DNA of 21,407 nt, from the NCBI GenBank assembly GCA_017560305.1, contig JAFYOF010000214.1:1-21407 (forward strand). Direction: 5' to 3'. This stretch comes from Alistipes sp. GTDB lineage: Bacteria > Bacteroidota > Bacteroidia > Bacteroidales > Rikenellaceae. Made by a program: the position numbers and the translations under genes. A model generated the notes under the pieces. It did not search any database. It saw only the letters and a list, made by a program, of their open reading frames with translations, and had not been told where the DNA came from. Positions within the stretch are counted from its first letter, which is position 1. Each line of letters starts with the position of its first letter. Shown piece by piece: positions 5,095-13,110 of this stretch.

Positions 5095-7908
5095 ATGCGT
5101 ATGAAAACATTAACAAAGCTCTGCCTTGTGACCTTGGTGGCTATGCTTAGCATTGTCAGCGAGTCATTTGCGCAGCAGAAGGCTTCCTTGGCGGGAAAGG
5201 TTATCTCTGCCGAGACGAAGCAGGCGGTGGCCTACGCTCTTGTACAGCTCCAGTCATCGGGCTTGCAGGCGGTAACCAACGCCGATGGTGAATTTCAGAT
5301 TAAGCAGGCTGCTGTGGGTGACCACAAGATTCTCATCTCGTTCCTGGGATTCGAGAATCTCGAGCAGACGATCACGCTGAAGGGTGGTGAGAATGCTATC
5401 ACCTTCACAATGGCGCCAGCCAACTTCAAGGTTGAGGATGTGGTGGTTACAGCGACAGCCAGCAAGGCGGGTGCAGCAACTGCATCAACCATCTCGCGTA
5501 CGGCGATGGACCACATCCAGTCATCATCGCTTGCCGATGTGATGAGCCTGCTGCCGGGTGCTTCGACTCCCGACACCCGCACACTCACATTGAGTCAGGC
5601 GTCAAGCTTCGCCATCCGTGGCGGTGCGAGCCTTGGTACGGCTATCATTATGGATGGCTCGCCAATGTCGAACAATGCCAATATGCAGTCACTCGGCGCA
5701 GGCAAGATGCCTTTCGCTGCCTCTGACTCTCCAGGCTCGGCGGCAATGGCTACACCAACATCGGGTATTGATATGCGTCAGATCTCTACCGACAACATCG
5801 AGTCAGTGGAGGTTATCCGCGGTATCGCATCGGTTGAGTATGGCGACATCACCTCGGGTGCTGTGATTGTGAACTCAAAGGCGGGTCGTTCTCCGCTGAA
5901 TGTGAAGCTGACGATGAACCCTAACCTCTATCAGGTGTCGGCAAACCACGGTTTGCAGTTGGGCGCAGCGGGCAGCAAGGCGGGTGCAATCAACTACAGC
6001 GCCGACTACTCTTACTCGCAGTACAAGCCAACCGAGGGCTACTCTCACTATGAGCGTACCAATGCACAGGTGGGCTACACCAACAACATCGGCAAGTGGT
6101 ACACCAACTCTACACTCTCGATGGGTGTCTACCGTGACAAGGCGAAGCCAACCCCAGGCGACGATAACGACCGCCGCTATGCTTTGCAGCAGGAGGACCG
6201 CTTCCGCTTCAACACCAAGGGTACATTCTCGTTCAACAACGGCTGGTTCAACAACCTGAAGTATGCCGCTTCGTTCACCGTGACCGACAAGGATAGTTAC
6301 TATGAGGATCAGGCGGTGAATGCCGAGGCATCGTTCTCAAACTCAAAGACCAACGGCGCGGTGACTACCAGCGCAGCGGGTGGTGTGAATGTTGAGGGCG
6401 GAAATAAGATTGTCAACCCCGATGGCGAGTATGCTACGCGTACACCAAATACATATATGTACAATTATAGCGTGCGCGGTAAGGAGATGAACACCTACGC
6501 GCAGGTTATCGCCAACTTCGCAGGCAGCGTGGGCAGCACATCTCACTACATCAAGCTCGGTGCCGACTACCGCAACGAGGGCAATGTGGGCGAGGGTAAG
6601 ATTTTTGGTGGCATTCCTTTACGTTCTGCTTCCGACAACCTCTCTACACAGCGTGAGCGCTCTTACGACGACATCCCATTTATGAACACCTTGGGTCTCT
6701 TCGCCGAGGAGTCATTCGTATGGCGAATGGGCGGCCGCAACCTGAATGTGGTGGCTGGTGTGCGTTATGACAATATCTTCGGTTTCGATGATGTGCTTGC
6801 ACCTCGTGTGAATGCTTCGTTTGACATCATCCCAGAGCACCTCTCAATCCGTGGTGGTTATGGTGTGACTGCCAAGACCCCTACGCTTGAGATGCTCAAC
6901 CCTCAGGAGGCATATTTCGACCTGCTGAACTTCAACAACTCGCAGTCAACCGTTGCTGCTGACAATCAAAAGTTCCAGGTTGTGACAACCCACGCCTTCG
7001 ACTCAAAGAACAGCGACCTGAAGATGGCTACCACGCAGAAGTATGAGCTTGGTCTGGACTTCCAGCTTGGTCAGGTGACAGGTCAGGTGACAGCCTTCAA
7101 GGATTGCAGCGACAATGGCTATATGTACAGCGTCACTACCGACACATTCAAGAGCGTTGATCTGGTGACCTACGAGGCAATCTACCCTGAGGATGGCTCT
7201 ATGCCGACACTCAAGGAGGCTTCTCGCCGCAAGGTGTTGCTCTCTTACGCAACCCCAACCAACAACGCCGCTTATGAGACACGCGGAGTGGAGGCTACAA
7301 TCGACTTCGGCCGTATTGACGCTATCCGCACCCGCTTCATTCTGGATGGTGTGTGGAGCCGCACCGAGAGCTGGAACAACGGCCTCTCATTCGACCGTGC
7401 CAACTCGGGCAACTACTACAACCATATGGGCGTGTTCAATATGCGCAAGAGCTCATTCTATGAGAACTTCTCAACCAACCTCAAGGCCGTTCACAACATC
7501 CCAAGCATCGGCTTCGTGGTTTCGGCTACGGCAAATGTCATCTGGCGTGAGGGCTCGTGGATGAAGTACGAGAACGATGAGATTGCTACGCAGTATATCT
7601 CTGTAAACGATGGCAAGCTCTATGACCTTACCGAGCAGATGCTTACGCAGGATGAGTTCAAGAAACTCGATGTCCGCCCAGACCTCGACCAGCGTCGTAA
7701 CATCAAGGATAGCTATATGTCGCCTGTGTTGTGTATGAATGTGAATGTGACCAAGGAGATTAAGGACATCCTCCGCATTTCGTTCTACGCAAACAATGCA
7801 TTCCGCAGCACACCATTGTGGGAGAGCACCAAGACCCCAGGCTCATTTACGCGTCGTAACGACCGCGCCTTCTTCTTTGGTCTGTCGCTTTCGGCTACAA
7901 TTAAATAG
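5095..7908 (+). CDS. TonB-dependent outer-membrane receptor with carboxypeptidase-regulatory-like N-terminal domain
   Basis: The 937-residue precursor has a signal peptide (about 1-26, cut after SFA), then a carboxypeptidase-D-regulatory-like beta-sandwich (about 31-108: GKVISAETKQAVAYALVQL, TNADGEFQI, FLGFE). A TonB-box-like EDVVVTA sits at 114-120. The plug domain (about 130-265) has FAIRGG, IIMDGSP and IRGIASVEYGDITSGAVIVNSKAG-type motifs, and the rest is a 22-strand-type barrel ending FFFGLSLSATIK. Such receptors import a bound ligand using TonB/ExbBD energy. The SusC-type extension is absent and no SusD gene follows, so a polysaccharide system is unlikely. It is the first gene of a five-gene operon; the next gene starts 16 bases downstream. 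The ligand cannot be read from the sequence; metal complexes or peptides are reasonable guesses. A second Met at codon 3 is an alternative start. Confidence 0.93.
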   Translation: MRMKTLTKLCLVTLVAMLSIVSESFAQQKASLAGKVISAETKQAVAYALVQLQSSGLQAVTNADGEFQIKQAAVGDHKILISFLGFENLEQTITLKGGENAITFTMAPANFKVEDVVVTATASKAGAATASTISRTAMDHIQSSSLADVMSLLPGASTPDTRTLTLSQASSFAIRGGASLGTAIIMDGSPMSNNANMQSLGAGKMPFAASDSPGSAAMATPTSGIDMRQISTDNIESVEVIRGIASVEYGDITSGAVIVNSKAGRSPLNVKLTMNPNLYQVSANHGLQLGAAGSKAGAINYSADYSYSQYKPTEGYSHYERTNAQVGYTNNIGKWYTNSTLSMGVYRDKAKPTPGDDNDRRYALQQEDRFRFNTKGTFSFNNGWFNNLKYAASFTVTDKDSYYEDQAVNAEASFSNSKTNGAVTTSAAGGVNVEGGNKIVNPDGEYATRTPNTYMYNYSVRGKEMNTYAQVIANFAGSVGSTSHYIKLGADYRNEGNVGEGKIFGGIPLRSASDNLSTQRERSYDDIPFMNTLGLFAEESFVWRMGGRNLNVVAGVRYDNIFGFDDVLAPRVNASFDIIPEHLSIRGGYGVTAKTPTLEMLNPQEAYFDLLNFNNSQSTVAADNQKFQVVTTHAFDSKNSDLKMATTQKYELGLDFQLGQVTGQVTAFKDCSDNGYMYSVTTDTFKSVDLVTYEAIYPEDGSMPTLKEASRRKVLLSYATPTNNAAYETRGVEATIDFGRIDAIRTRFILDGVWSRTESWNNGLSFDRANSGNYYNHMGVFNMRKSSFYENFSTNLKAVHNIPSIGFVVSATANVIWREGSWMKYENDEIATQYISVNDGKLYDLTEQMLTQDEFKKLDVRPDLDQRRNIKDSYMSPVLCMNVNVTKEIKDILRISFYANNAFRSTPLWESTKTPGSFTRRNDRAFFFGLSLSATIK

Positions 7909-7924
7909 TTAAAATCAGACGATT

Positions 7925-9238
7925 ATGAAAAGATATATCAATTACATAGCAGCTTTTGCCGCAGCTCTCTTTTCGGTGTCGTGTGCCGAGATGGTGAACG
8001 ATGCGCGCGAGGCTGAGAAGGTTCAACTTATTCAGGTGGCTTACAAGGTCGATATCAACGACTTCACCGCTGCCGATGGCAATCAGGTGTCAGCACCCGA
8101 GGAGTGGTACGGCCAGATTAAGGTCACATTCAACAACTTCGCCGAGGGAATAGAGACCACAGTTGGCGTTGATGCCAATGGCGTGGCTACGGCAGAGCTC
8201 ATCCCTGGCATCTACAACATTATGGCTTCAACCGACAAGAAGCAGGAGTATGCTCATCGTAAGTACATCGTAAATGGCCTTGCGCAGAATGTACCCCTTA
8301 CAACAAATACCACTTCAGTGGGCGAGGATAACTCTATCAAAATCAACCCTGTGATGGACTCTCCGTTGTGTATTCGCGAGATGTACTACGCAGGCTCGGA
8401 GGGCGGTTACTTCCGTGACCAGTTCTATGAGATTTACAACAACGGCGACGAGGTAGTCTATCTCGACCACTTCTGCTTGGCGCACCTTGTGCCCGAGTAT
8501 GCAACAGCATCGTTGCCTGAGTGGCCAGCCGAGGATTACAAGGATCCCGAGACCAAGAAGGAGCTCAAGTATGCTCACGCGGTGACCTTGTGGCAGATTC
8601 AGGGCGATGGCGACGACTACCCATTGGCTCCGGGCGAGTCTATCGTGCTGGCGCAGGAGGCTGCCGACCACACCAAGATTGAGACTTGGGCAGGCTTCGG
8701 CCTGGTTGATACCTCTCACGCCGACTGGGAGCTCTGGTCAGGTAACCACGACAGAGTAAACCCCGATGTGCCCGACCTTCCTTATGTATTCTGGTCAGGC
8801 TGGATTATGACAATGCAGTGGCTCACATCGGTTGATGGCTCGGCTATGGCGCTCTATCAGCCACGCAAAAACCTCACATTTGGTGATGCTGAGTACTGGC
8901 AGGAGGGTGTGACAACATCTGCACAGGTTGGCTCAGGCGGTCAGCAGTATGTGCGCATTCCTATCGCCGACATCTACGACGCAGTGGAGTGCATCCCAAC
9001 ATCGGCTGATATGAATATGAAGCGTGTGCCGGGCATCCTTGACTCGGGCGCAGCAACGGTTGACGGATATTACAACGGCAAGAGCATCTCGCGCAAGATT
9101 GACAGCTACCGTGAGGATGGCTCGCCAATCTTCCAGGATACCAACAACTCTTCAGTTGACTTCGAGGTGTTTGATGCTCCTATGATTCGCCGTCACAATG
9201 TAAAGCAGCCTGCGTGGGGCGGTCCAAGAACAGAGTAG
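7925..9238 (+). CDS. DUF4876-like lipoprotein, probable partner of the TonB receptor
   Basis: The 437-residue precursor begins with a lipoprotein signal ending LFSVSC, making Cys20 the lipidated residue. Acidic residues follow shortly (AEMVNDAREAE), which may act as a surface-export signal, though they do not match the known consensus exactly. The N-terminal half (about 32-115) looks like an Ig/carboxypeptidase-regulatory sandwich. The second part opens with IREMYYAGSEGGYFRDQFYE, then IYNNGDEVVYLDHFCL, which resembles the lamin-tail-like fold of DUF4876 proteins. That family is known mainly as a companion of TonB receptors, with no settled biochemical role. It lies between the receptor and the second barrel, so I infer a surface or periplasmic ligand-binding or lid function. 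The assignment is from recognition of sequence style, not a database search. Confidence 0.75.
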   Translation: MKRYINYIAAFAAALFSVSCAEMVNDAREAEKVQLIQVAYKVDINDFTAADGNQVSAPEEWYGQIKVTFNNFAEGIETTVGVDANGVATAELIPGIYNIMASTDKKQEYAHRKYIVNGLAQNVPLTTNTTSVGEDNSIKINPVMDSPLCIREMYYAGSEGGYFRDQFYEIYNNGDEVVYLDHFCLAHLVPEYATASLPEWPAEDYKDPETKKELKYAHAVTLWQIQGDGDDYPLAPGESIVLAQEAADHTKIETWAGFGLVDTSHADWELWSGNHDRVNPDVPDLPYVFWSGWIMTMQWLTSVDGSAMALYQPRKNLTFGDAEYWQEGVTTSAQVGSGGQQYVRIPIADIYDAVECIPTSADMNMKRVPGILDSGAATVDGYYNGKSISRKIDSYREDGSPIFQDTNNSSVDFEVFDAPMIRRHNVKQPAWGGPRTE

Positions 9239-9263
9239 TTTAACCTGAAAACTGAATTGCAAA

Positions 9264-10853
9264 ATGAGAAATATAAGATATAGATTCGCAATGCTCGCTA
9301 CAGCTGCGACGATGCTTGTCTCTGGTGCGGTGGCGCAGCAGAGCAGCTCATTGCAGAGCATTGAGCGTAAGAAGATGGAGAGCCTCTGGTTCTCAAATAG
9401 CGACAATGCCGCTGGTGCGCAGCTCGACCAGATGAGCCACTACAGCCAGCTCGGCATCAACTACAACTCGACAAAGGGCGATTACAAGCGCACGCAGCTC
9501 GGTGACGATAACTTCGGTTACGGCTTCTCTACCGATGGCGGTGGCGTGATGGAGCACCTGAAGGGTATGTTCCTGTGGGGTTACTTCGACTACTCACGCG
9601 AGAAGGTGGGTGGCGCATCGTTCAACGCCTCGCTTATTGACCCTCTGCGTGGCACACCTTTCTACATCGCCGACCAGAACATAAGCAACTGGATCAACCA
9701 GAGCTACAAGCTCGGTATGAAGGTGGCAACGCCGGTTATGGGCAACCACTGGATTGCGGGTCTGGGTCTGGATTATGAGAATGCGCAGGGCGCAAAGCAG
9801 ATTGACCCTCGCCCAAATGTGCTGATGTCGAAGTTCTCGGTAGCACCTTCTTTGGTGTTCAAGGCTGGTCGCCACTCGGTGGGTGCCAACTTCTCATACT
9901 ACTCGCGCCGCGAGGATGGTACAGCGTCGAACTCAATCTCACTCACCTCACAGCCAGTGTGGGAGGTCAATGCCCCAGGCTTCTATAAGGCGGGCGAGGT
10001 TGGTAGCGGTACTCTCTCGGGCTTGCGCGACTACAACGCCAACTCGTTGGGTGGTGGTGTGCAGTATGGCTTCGGCGGTGACGCACTCTCGTTGCTGGTT
10101 GTGGCAAAGTACGCCTTCGCAGTTGAGGATGTGAACAACAATTACACCCAGCCAAAGAAGATTGGTACAACACGCGAGAATATCTGGGATTTGTCGGCTA
10201 ACCTGAAGTGGGCGATGAACGACAATAACTCACTCTTTGCCAAGGCGCAGTACTACGACCGCAGCCTCGATGGCATCGAGTATGTTCAGGTGTGGGACTC
10301 ATCGCACGAGGTGGCGCAGTGGGTTGTCATCTCAAAGAGTGTGCGCTCGAACTTTGCTACCCAGCAGATGAACTTCAACCTCGACTATATGAACCACGAC
10401 GGCGGCAACGCATATAGCTGGTTGGCTGGCGTGGATGTGAACTACGAGAAGATGGATGATGTCTACTACCTTCCTCTGAGCGAGCAGATGGTTGAGAATC
10501 TCTCGTTCAACGCACACCTTAAGAAGAACTTTGAGTTCGGCAAGAATATGATTCTGGTGGGCGTGAATGGCGGTTTGAAGCGTAACCTCGACTCGATGCA
10601 CAACTACACTGGCAACCACTCGGCAACGATGATTTACACCGATATGGTGCTTCGTGACTACTACTTCCTCCGCAGCGACGCCTACAGCGTTGGCGGTGAG
10701 ATTAGTTACACCCGCAAGGGCATCGTGGGCGAGAACTCGTCACTCTTCGTGAAGGCTAACTTTGACCATCAGCACAACTTGCCAGAGAAACCACGCCCTT
10801 ACGCGTTCAATGGTCGCAGTTGGTTGGTCATTCAGGCTGGTTTGACATTCTAA
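9264..10853 (+). CDS. DUF6850-like outer-membrane beta-barrel protein
   Basis: This 529-residue precursor has a signal peptide (about 1-24, cut near VAQ) followed by alternating aromatic/polar strands, for example MFLWGYFDYSREKVGG and KLGMKVATPVMGNHWIAGLG. It ends in an outer-membrane-type strand, SWLVIQAGLTF, with a terminal Phe. There is no plug domain or TonB box. It resembles the DUF6850 barrels found after DUF4876 genes in Bacteroidales, whose function is not established. It starts 25 bases after the lipoprotein gene. With the receptor and lipoprotein it probably forms one outer-membrane assembly. It could be a porin-like channel or a structural partner; the sequence does not decide. Confidence 0.75.
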   Translation: MRNIRYRFAMLATAATMLVSGAVAQQSSSLQSIERKKMESLWFSNSDNAAGAQLDQMSHYSQLGINYNSTKGDYKRTQLGDDNFGYGFSTDGGGVMEHLKGMFLWGYFDYSREKVGGASFNASLIDPLRGTPFYIADQNISNWINQSYKLGMKVATPVMGNHWIAGLGLDYENAQGAKQIDPRPNVLMSKFSVAPSLVFKAGRHSVGANFSYYSRREDGTASNSISLTSQPVWEVNAPGFYKAGEVGSGTLSGLRDYNANSLGGGVQYGFGGDALSLLVVAKYAFAVEDVNNNYTQPKKIGTTRENIWDLSANLKWAMNDNNSLFAKAQYYDRSLDGIEYVQVWDSSHEVAQWVVISKSVRSNFATQQMNFNLDYMNHDGGNAYSWLAGVDVNYEKMDDVYYLPLSEQMVENLSFNAHLKKNFEFGKNMILVGVNGGLKRNLDSMHNYTGNHSATMIYTDMVLRDYYFLRSDAYSVGGEISYTRKGIVGENSSLFVKANFDHQHNLPEKPRPYAFNGRSWLVIQAGLTF

Positions 10854-10870
10854 ATATGAAATATTGCCCG

Positions 10871-10896
10871 AGCAACTTCCCCGTGAGGTTGCTTTT
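10871..10896 (+). terminator. Hairpin between barrel and peptidase genes, possible attenuator
   Basis: AGCAACTT (10871-10878) pairs with AGGTTGCT (10886-10893), with one G-U pair and a 7-base loop, followed by TTT. It falls in the only gap of more than 30 bases inside the operon. The short U-tract suggests partial termination or mRNA processing that lowers peptidase expression relative to the outer-membrane genes. Confidence 0.45.
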
Positions 10897-10916
10897 GGGC
10901 GTAAATAGCATATAAA

Positions 10917-13103
10917 ATGAGATTAAATAAGAGATTTTTTCTGACAATCGTGGCTCTCCTCGCGGCGGTGACGCTCACCCAGGCGAAGCAGGTCGAGAAG
11001 CCCACGGTTGAGGGTTACTCTTCGTTTGCCGTGATTGTCGATAATGCCACTTTCGAGAAGTGCCACGCCGAGCTTATGCTCTACAAGGCTACTCTGGAGA
11101 GTGAGGGTCTGCCAACATTCATCGTGGCAGATAACTGGACCACCCCCGAGCAGGTGCGTGAGCAGCTCAAGTCGCTCTACAAGGAGCATAAGCTGGAGGG
11201 TTGTGTATTTGTGGGTGAGATTCCAATCGCTATGGTGCAGCGTGCCCAGCACCTCACCACAGCCTTCAAGATGGACGAGCGCAAGCACCCCGTAGAGGAG
11301 GCTTCTGTGCCATCTGACCGCTACTATGATGACTTCGATCTGGTCTTTGACCGTATGGAGGAGCACCCTGCGCAGGGCTTGATGCACTTCTTCGCTATGA
11401 GCCCAACCTCGCCACAGTACATCGAGTGCGACATCTACTCGGCGCGTATCAAGCCTCAGGCAAGCAATGGCGACCCATACAAGCAGGTGTCTGCCTACCT
11501 GAAGAAGGCTGTTGCCGAGCATAAGTCGAAGAATGAGTTTGACCAGTTCCTCTCTTACACTGGTCACGGCTCGCACTCCAATTCGCATGTGGCGTGGCGC
11601 AGCGAGCAGCAGGTTGTATATGAGCAGTTTGGCGAGCGCTTCAAGCATCGCAACAATGCCCGCTTCAACCGCTATATGATGGAGCCATATATGAAGTATG
11701 ACTGTATCCGCGAGATGCGTCGCGACGACCTCGACTTTATGATTTACCACCAGCACGGTGACTACTATCGTATGTATGTATCGGGTGACCCACATACATC
11801 CTCTACCGACGAGCATATCGAGCAGATGGAGGTGCGCCTCCGTGCGCTCTACCAGCGCAGCCCTGCATCGGCACACAAGATGGCGGAGCAGTGGGGTCTT
11901 GACTCGGTGTGGTACAACAACGCCAACGAGCCTCAGATGATTGAGAAGGATTCGCTGCTCGATCTCAGACAGGGCATCATCCTTGAGGAGATTAACGACA
12001 TCCGCTCGAATGTGCGTATGATTTTCTTCGACGCCTGCTTCAATGGCGATTTCCGCTACGATGACTACATCGCCGGTAAGTTCATCTTCTCGGAGGGCAA
12101 GACCGTCATCGGCTGGGCAAACAGCGTGAATGTGTTGCAGGACAAGACCTCTTACGATTTGATGGGTCTTTTGGGCTATGGCGCACGCATCGGCGTGTGG
12201 GCAAAGCACATCAACATCCTTGAGTCGCACATCCACGGCGACCCTACAATCGCATTCCACTCGCCTGAGAATGAGCAGTATGACATCAACCGCAACGCCC
12301 TGAACAACGATCCGAAATATTGGATTGAGCAGCTCTCGCATCCGCTTGCCGATATGCAGTCGCTGGCTATGACCCGACTCGTGGAGCTCGACTATGAGGG
12401 TGTGTCGGAGATTCTTTTGCAGAAGTATATGCAGTCGCCTTATGCCGTGGTGCGCAGCACTGCGATGCGTCTGTCGGAGCGTCTGGATGATGAGAACTAC
12501 AAGCAGATTTTGATGAAGGCGTGGAGCGATGAGTATGAGTTCATCCGCCGTATTGCCGTAACCCGTATGGGTCAGGTGGGTGATGACGATTTCATCCCGC
12601 TGCTGATTGAGTCCTACATCAAGGACAACAACTCTGTCCGCGTGATGTTCCAGACCACATTCGCTCTGGCGTCATTCGACCGCGACAAGGTGTTGGCTGC
12701 CATCGAGAAGCGCTTCGAGAAGGCTACATTCCACAATGCCGAGCGCTACAAGGAGGAGATTCTCCGCTATGTGGACCGCAAGACCGCCGACAACGGCGAG
12801 CCATCGGCTCTGCGTAACTTCACCGACAAGGAGGAGACCCGTTGGCGTCCGTTCTACATCTCGGCGCTGAAGAATCACCCTTACCACCAGTTCACCGACA
12901 CTTTCTGTAAGATTTTGGCCGATGAGACCGAGAGCGAGAAGATTCGTGTGCTGATGGCGGAGGCTTTGGCTTGGTTTAACATCTCGGTGAAGAAGGAGCA
13001 GATTGCCGCTACCTGCAAGCAGTTGCTCGACAAGGGCGGTATGTCCGAGGAACTCACCCGCGAGGTGACACGCGCCTATTCACGCTTAACATCTAAAAAG
13101 TAA
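10917..13103 (+). CDS. Gingipain-like (C25, clan CD) cysteine peptidase with HEAT-repeat tail, copy 1
   Basis: The 728-residue precursor has a Sec signal (about 1-23). A C25/caspase-like domain covers about 33-450: SSFAVIVDNATFEKC as first strand, TPEQVREQLKSLYK, CVFVGEIPIAM, SDRYYDD, then the strand DLDFMIYHQHGD with candidate catalytic His280, and RMIFFDACFNGDF with candidate Cys374. It closes with ESHIHGDPTIAF, like the GDP motif ending gingipain catalytic domains. ACxNGDF is strikingly like gingipain R. Residues about 463-725 are alpha-helical repeats of HEAT type (LADMQSLAMTRLVEL, YAVVRSTAMRLSERL, YEFIRRIAVTRMG). An extra YTGHGS at 214-219 looks like a second HG site. No propeptide, lipobox or type IX sorting domain is seen, so the likely place is the periplasm. 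It is followed after 7 bases by its paralog. A HEAT-domain scaffold with lost activity is the alternative, but both catalytic residues are present. Confidence 0.8.
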   Translation: MRLNKRFFLTIVALLAAVTLTQAKQVEKPTVEGYSSFAVIVDNATFEKCHAELMLYKATLESEGLPTFIVADNWTTPEQVREQLKSLYKEHKLEGCVFVGEIPIAMVQRAQHLTTAFKMDERKHPVEEASVPSDRYYDDFDLVFDRMEEHPAQGLMHFFAMSPTSPQYIECDIYSARIKPQASNGDPYKQVSAYLKKAVAEHKSKNEFDQFLSYTGHGSHSNSHVAWRSEQQVVYEQFGERFKHRNNARFNRYMMEPYMKYDCIREMRRDDLDFMIYHQHGDYYRMYVSGDPHTSSTDEHIEQMEVRLRALYQRSPASAHKMAEQWGLDSVWYNNANEPQMIEKDSLLDLRQGIILEEINDIRSNVRMIFFDACFNGDFRYDDYIAGKFIFSEGKTVIGWANSVNVLQDKTSYDLMGLLGYGARIGVWAKHINILESHIHGDPTIAFHSPENEQYDINRNALNNDPKYWIEQLSHPLADMQSLAMTRLVELDYEGVSEILLQKYMQSPYAVVRSTAMRLSERLDDENYKQILMKAWSDEYEFIRRIAVTRMGQVGDDDFIPLLIESYIKDNNSVRVMFQTTFALASFDRDKVLAAIEKRFEKATFHNAERYKEEILRYVDRKTADNGEPSALRNFTDKEETRWRPFYISALKNHPYHQFTDTFCKILADETESEKIRVLMAEALAWFNISVKKEQIAATCKQLLDKGGMSEELTREVTRAYSRLTSKK

Positions 13104-13110
13104 GTAAGTT

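Noticed and set aside
5095..9238. SusC/SusD-type polysaccharide locus
   Set aside because: The partner lipoprotein is DUF4876-like rather than SusD-like, and no glycan-degrading enzyme is near.
10923..12341. 472-codon open frame on the minus strand opposite peptidase copy 1
   Set aside because: Same reason: a codon-bias shadow lacking signal, motif or promoter, opposite a well-supported gene.
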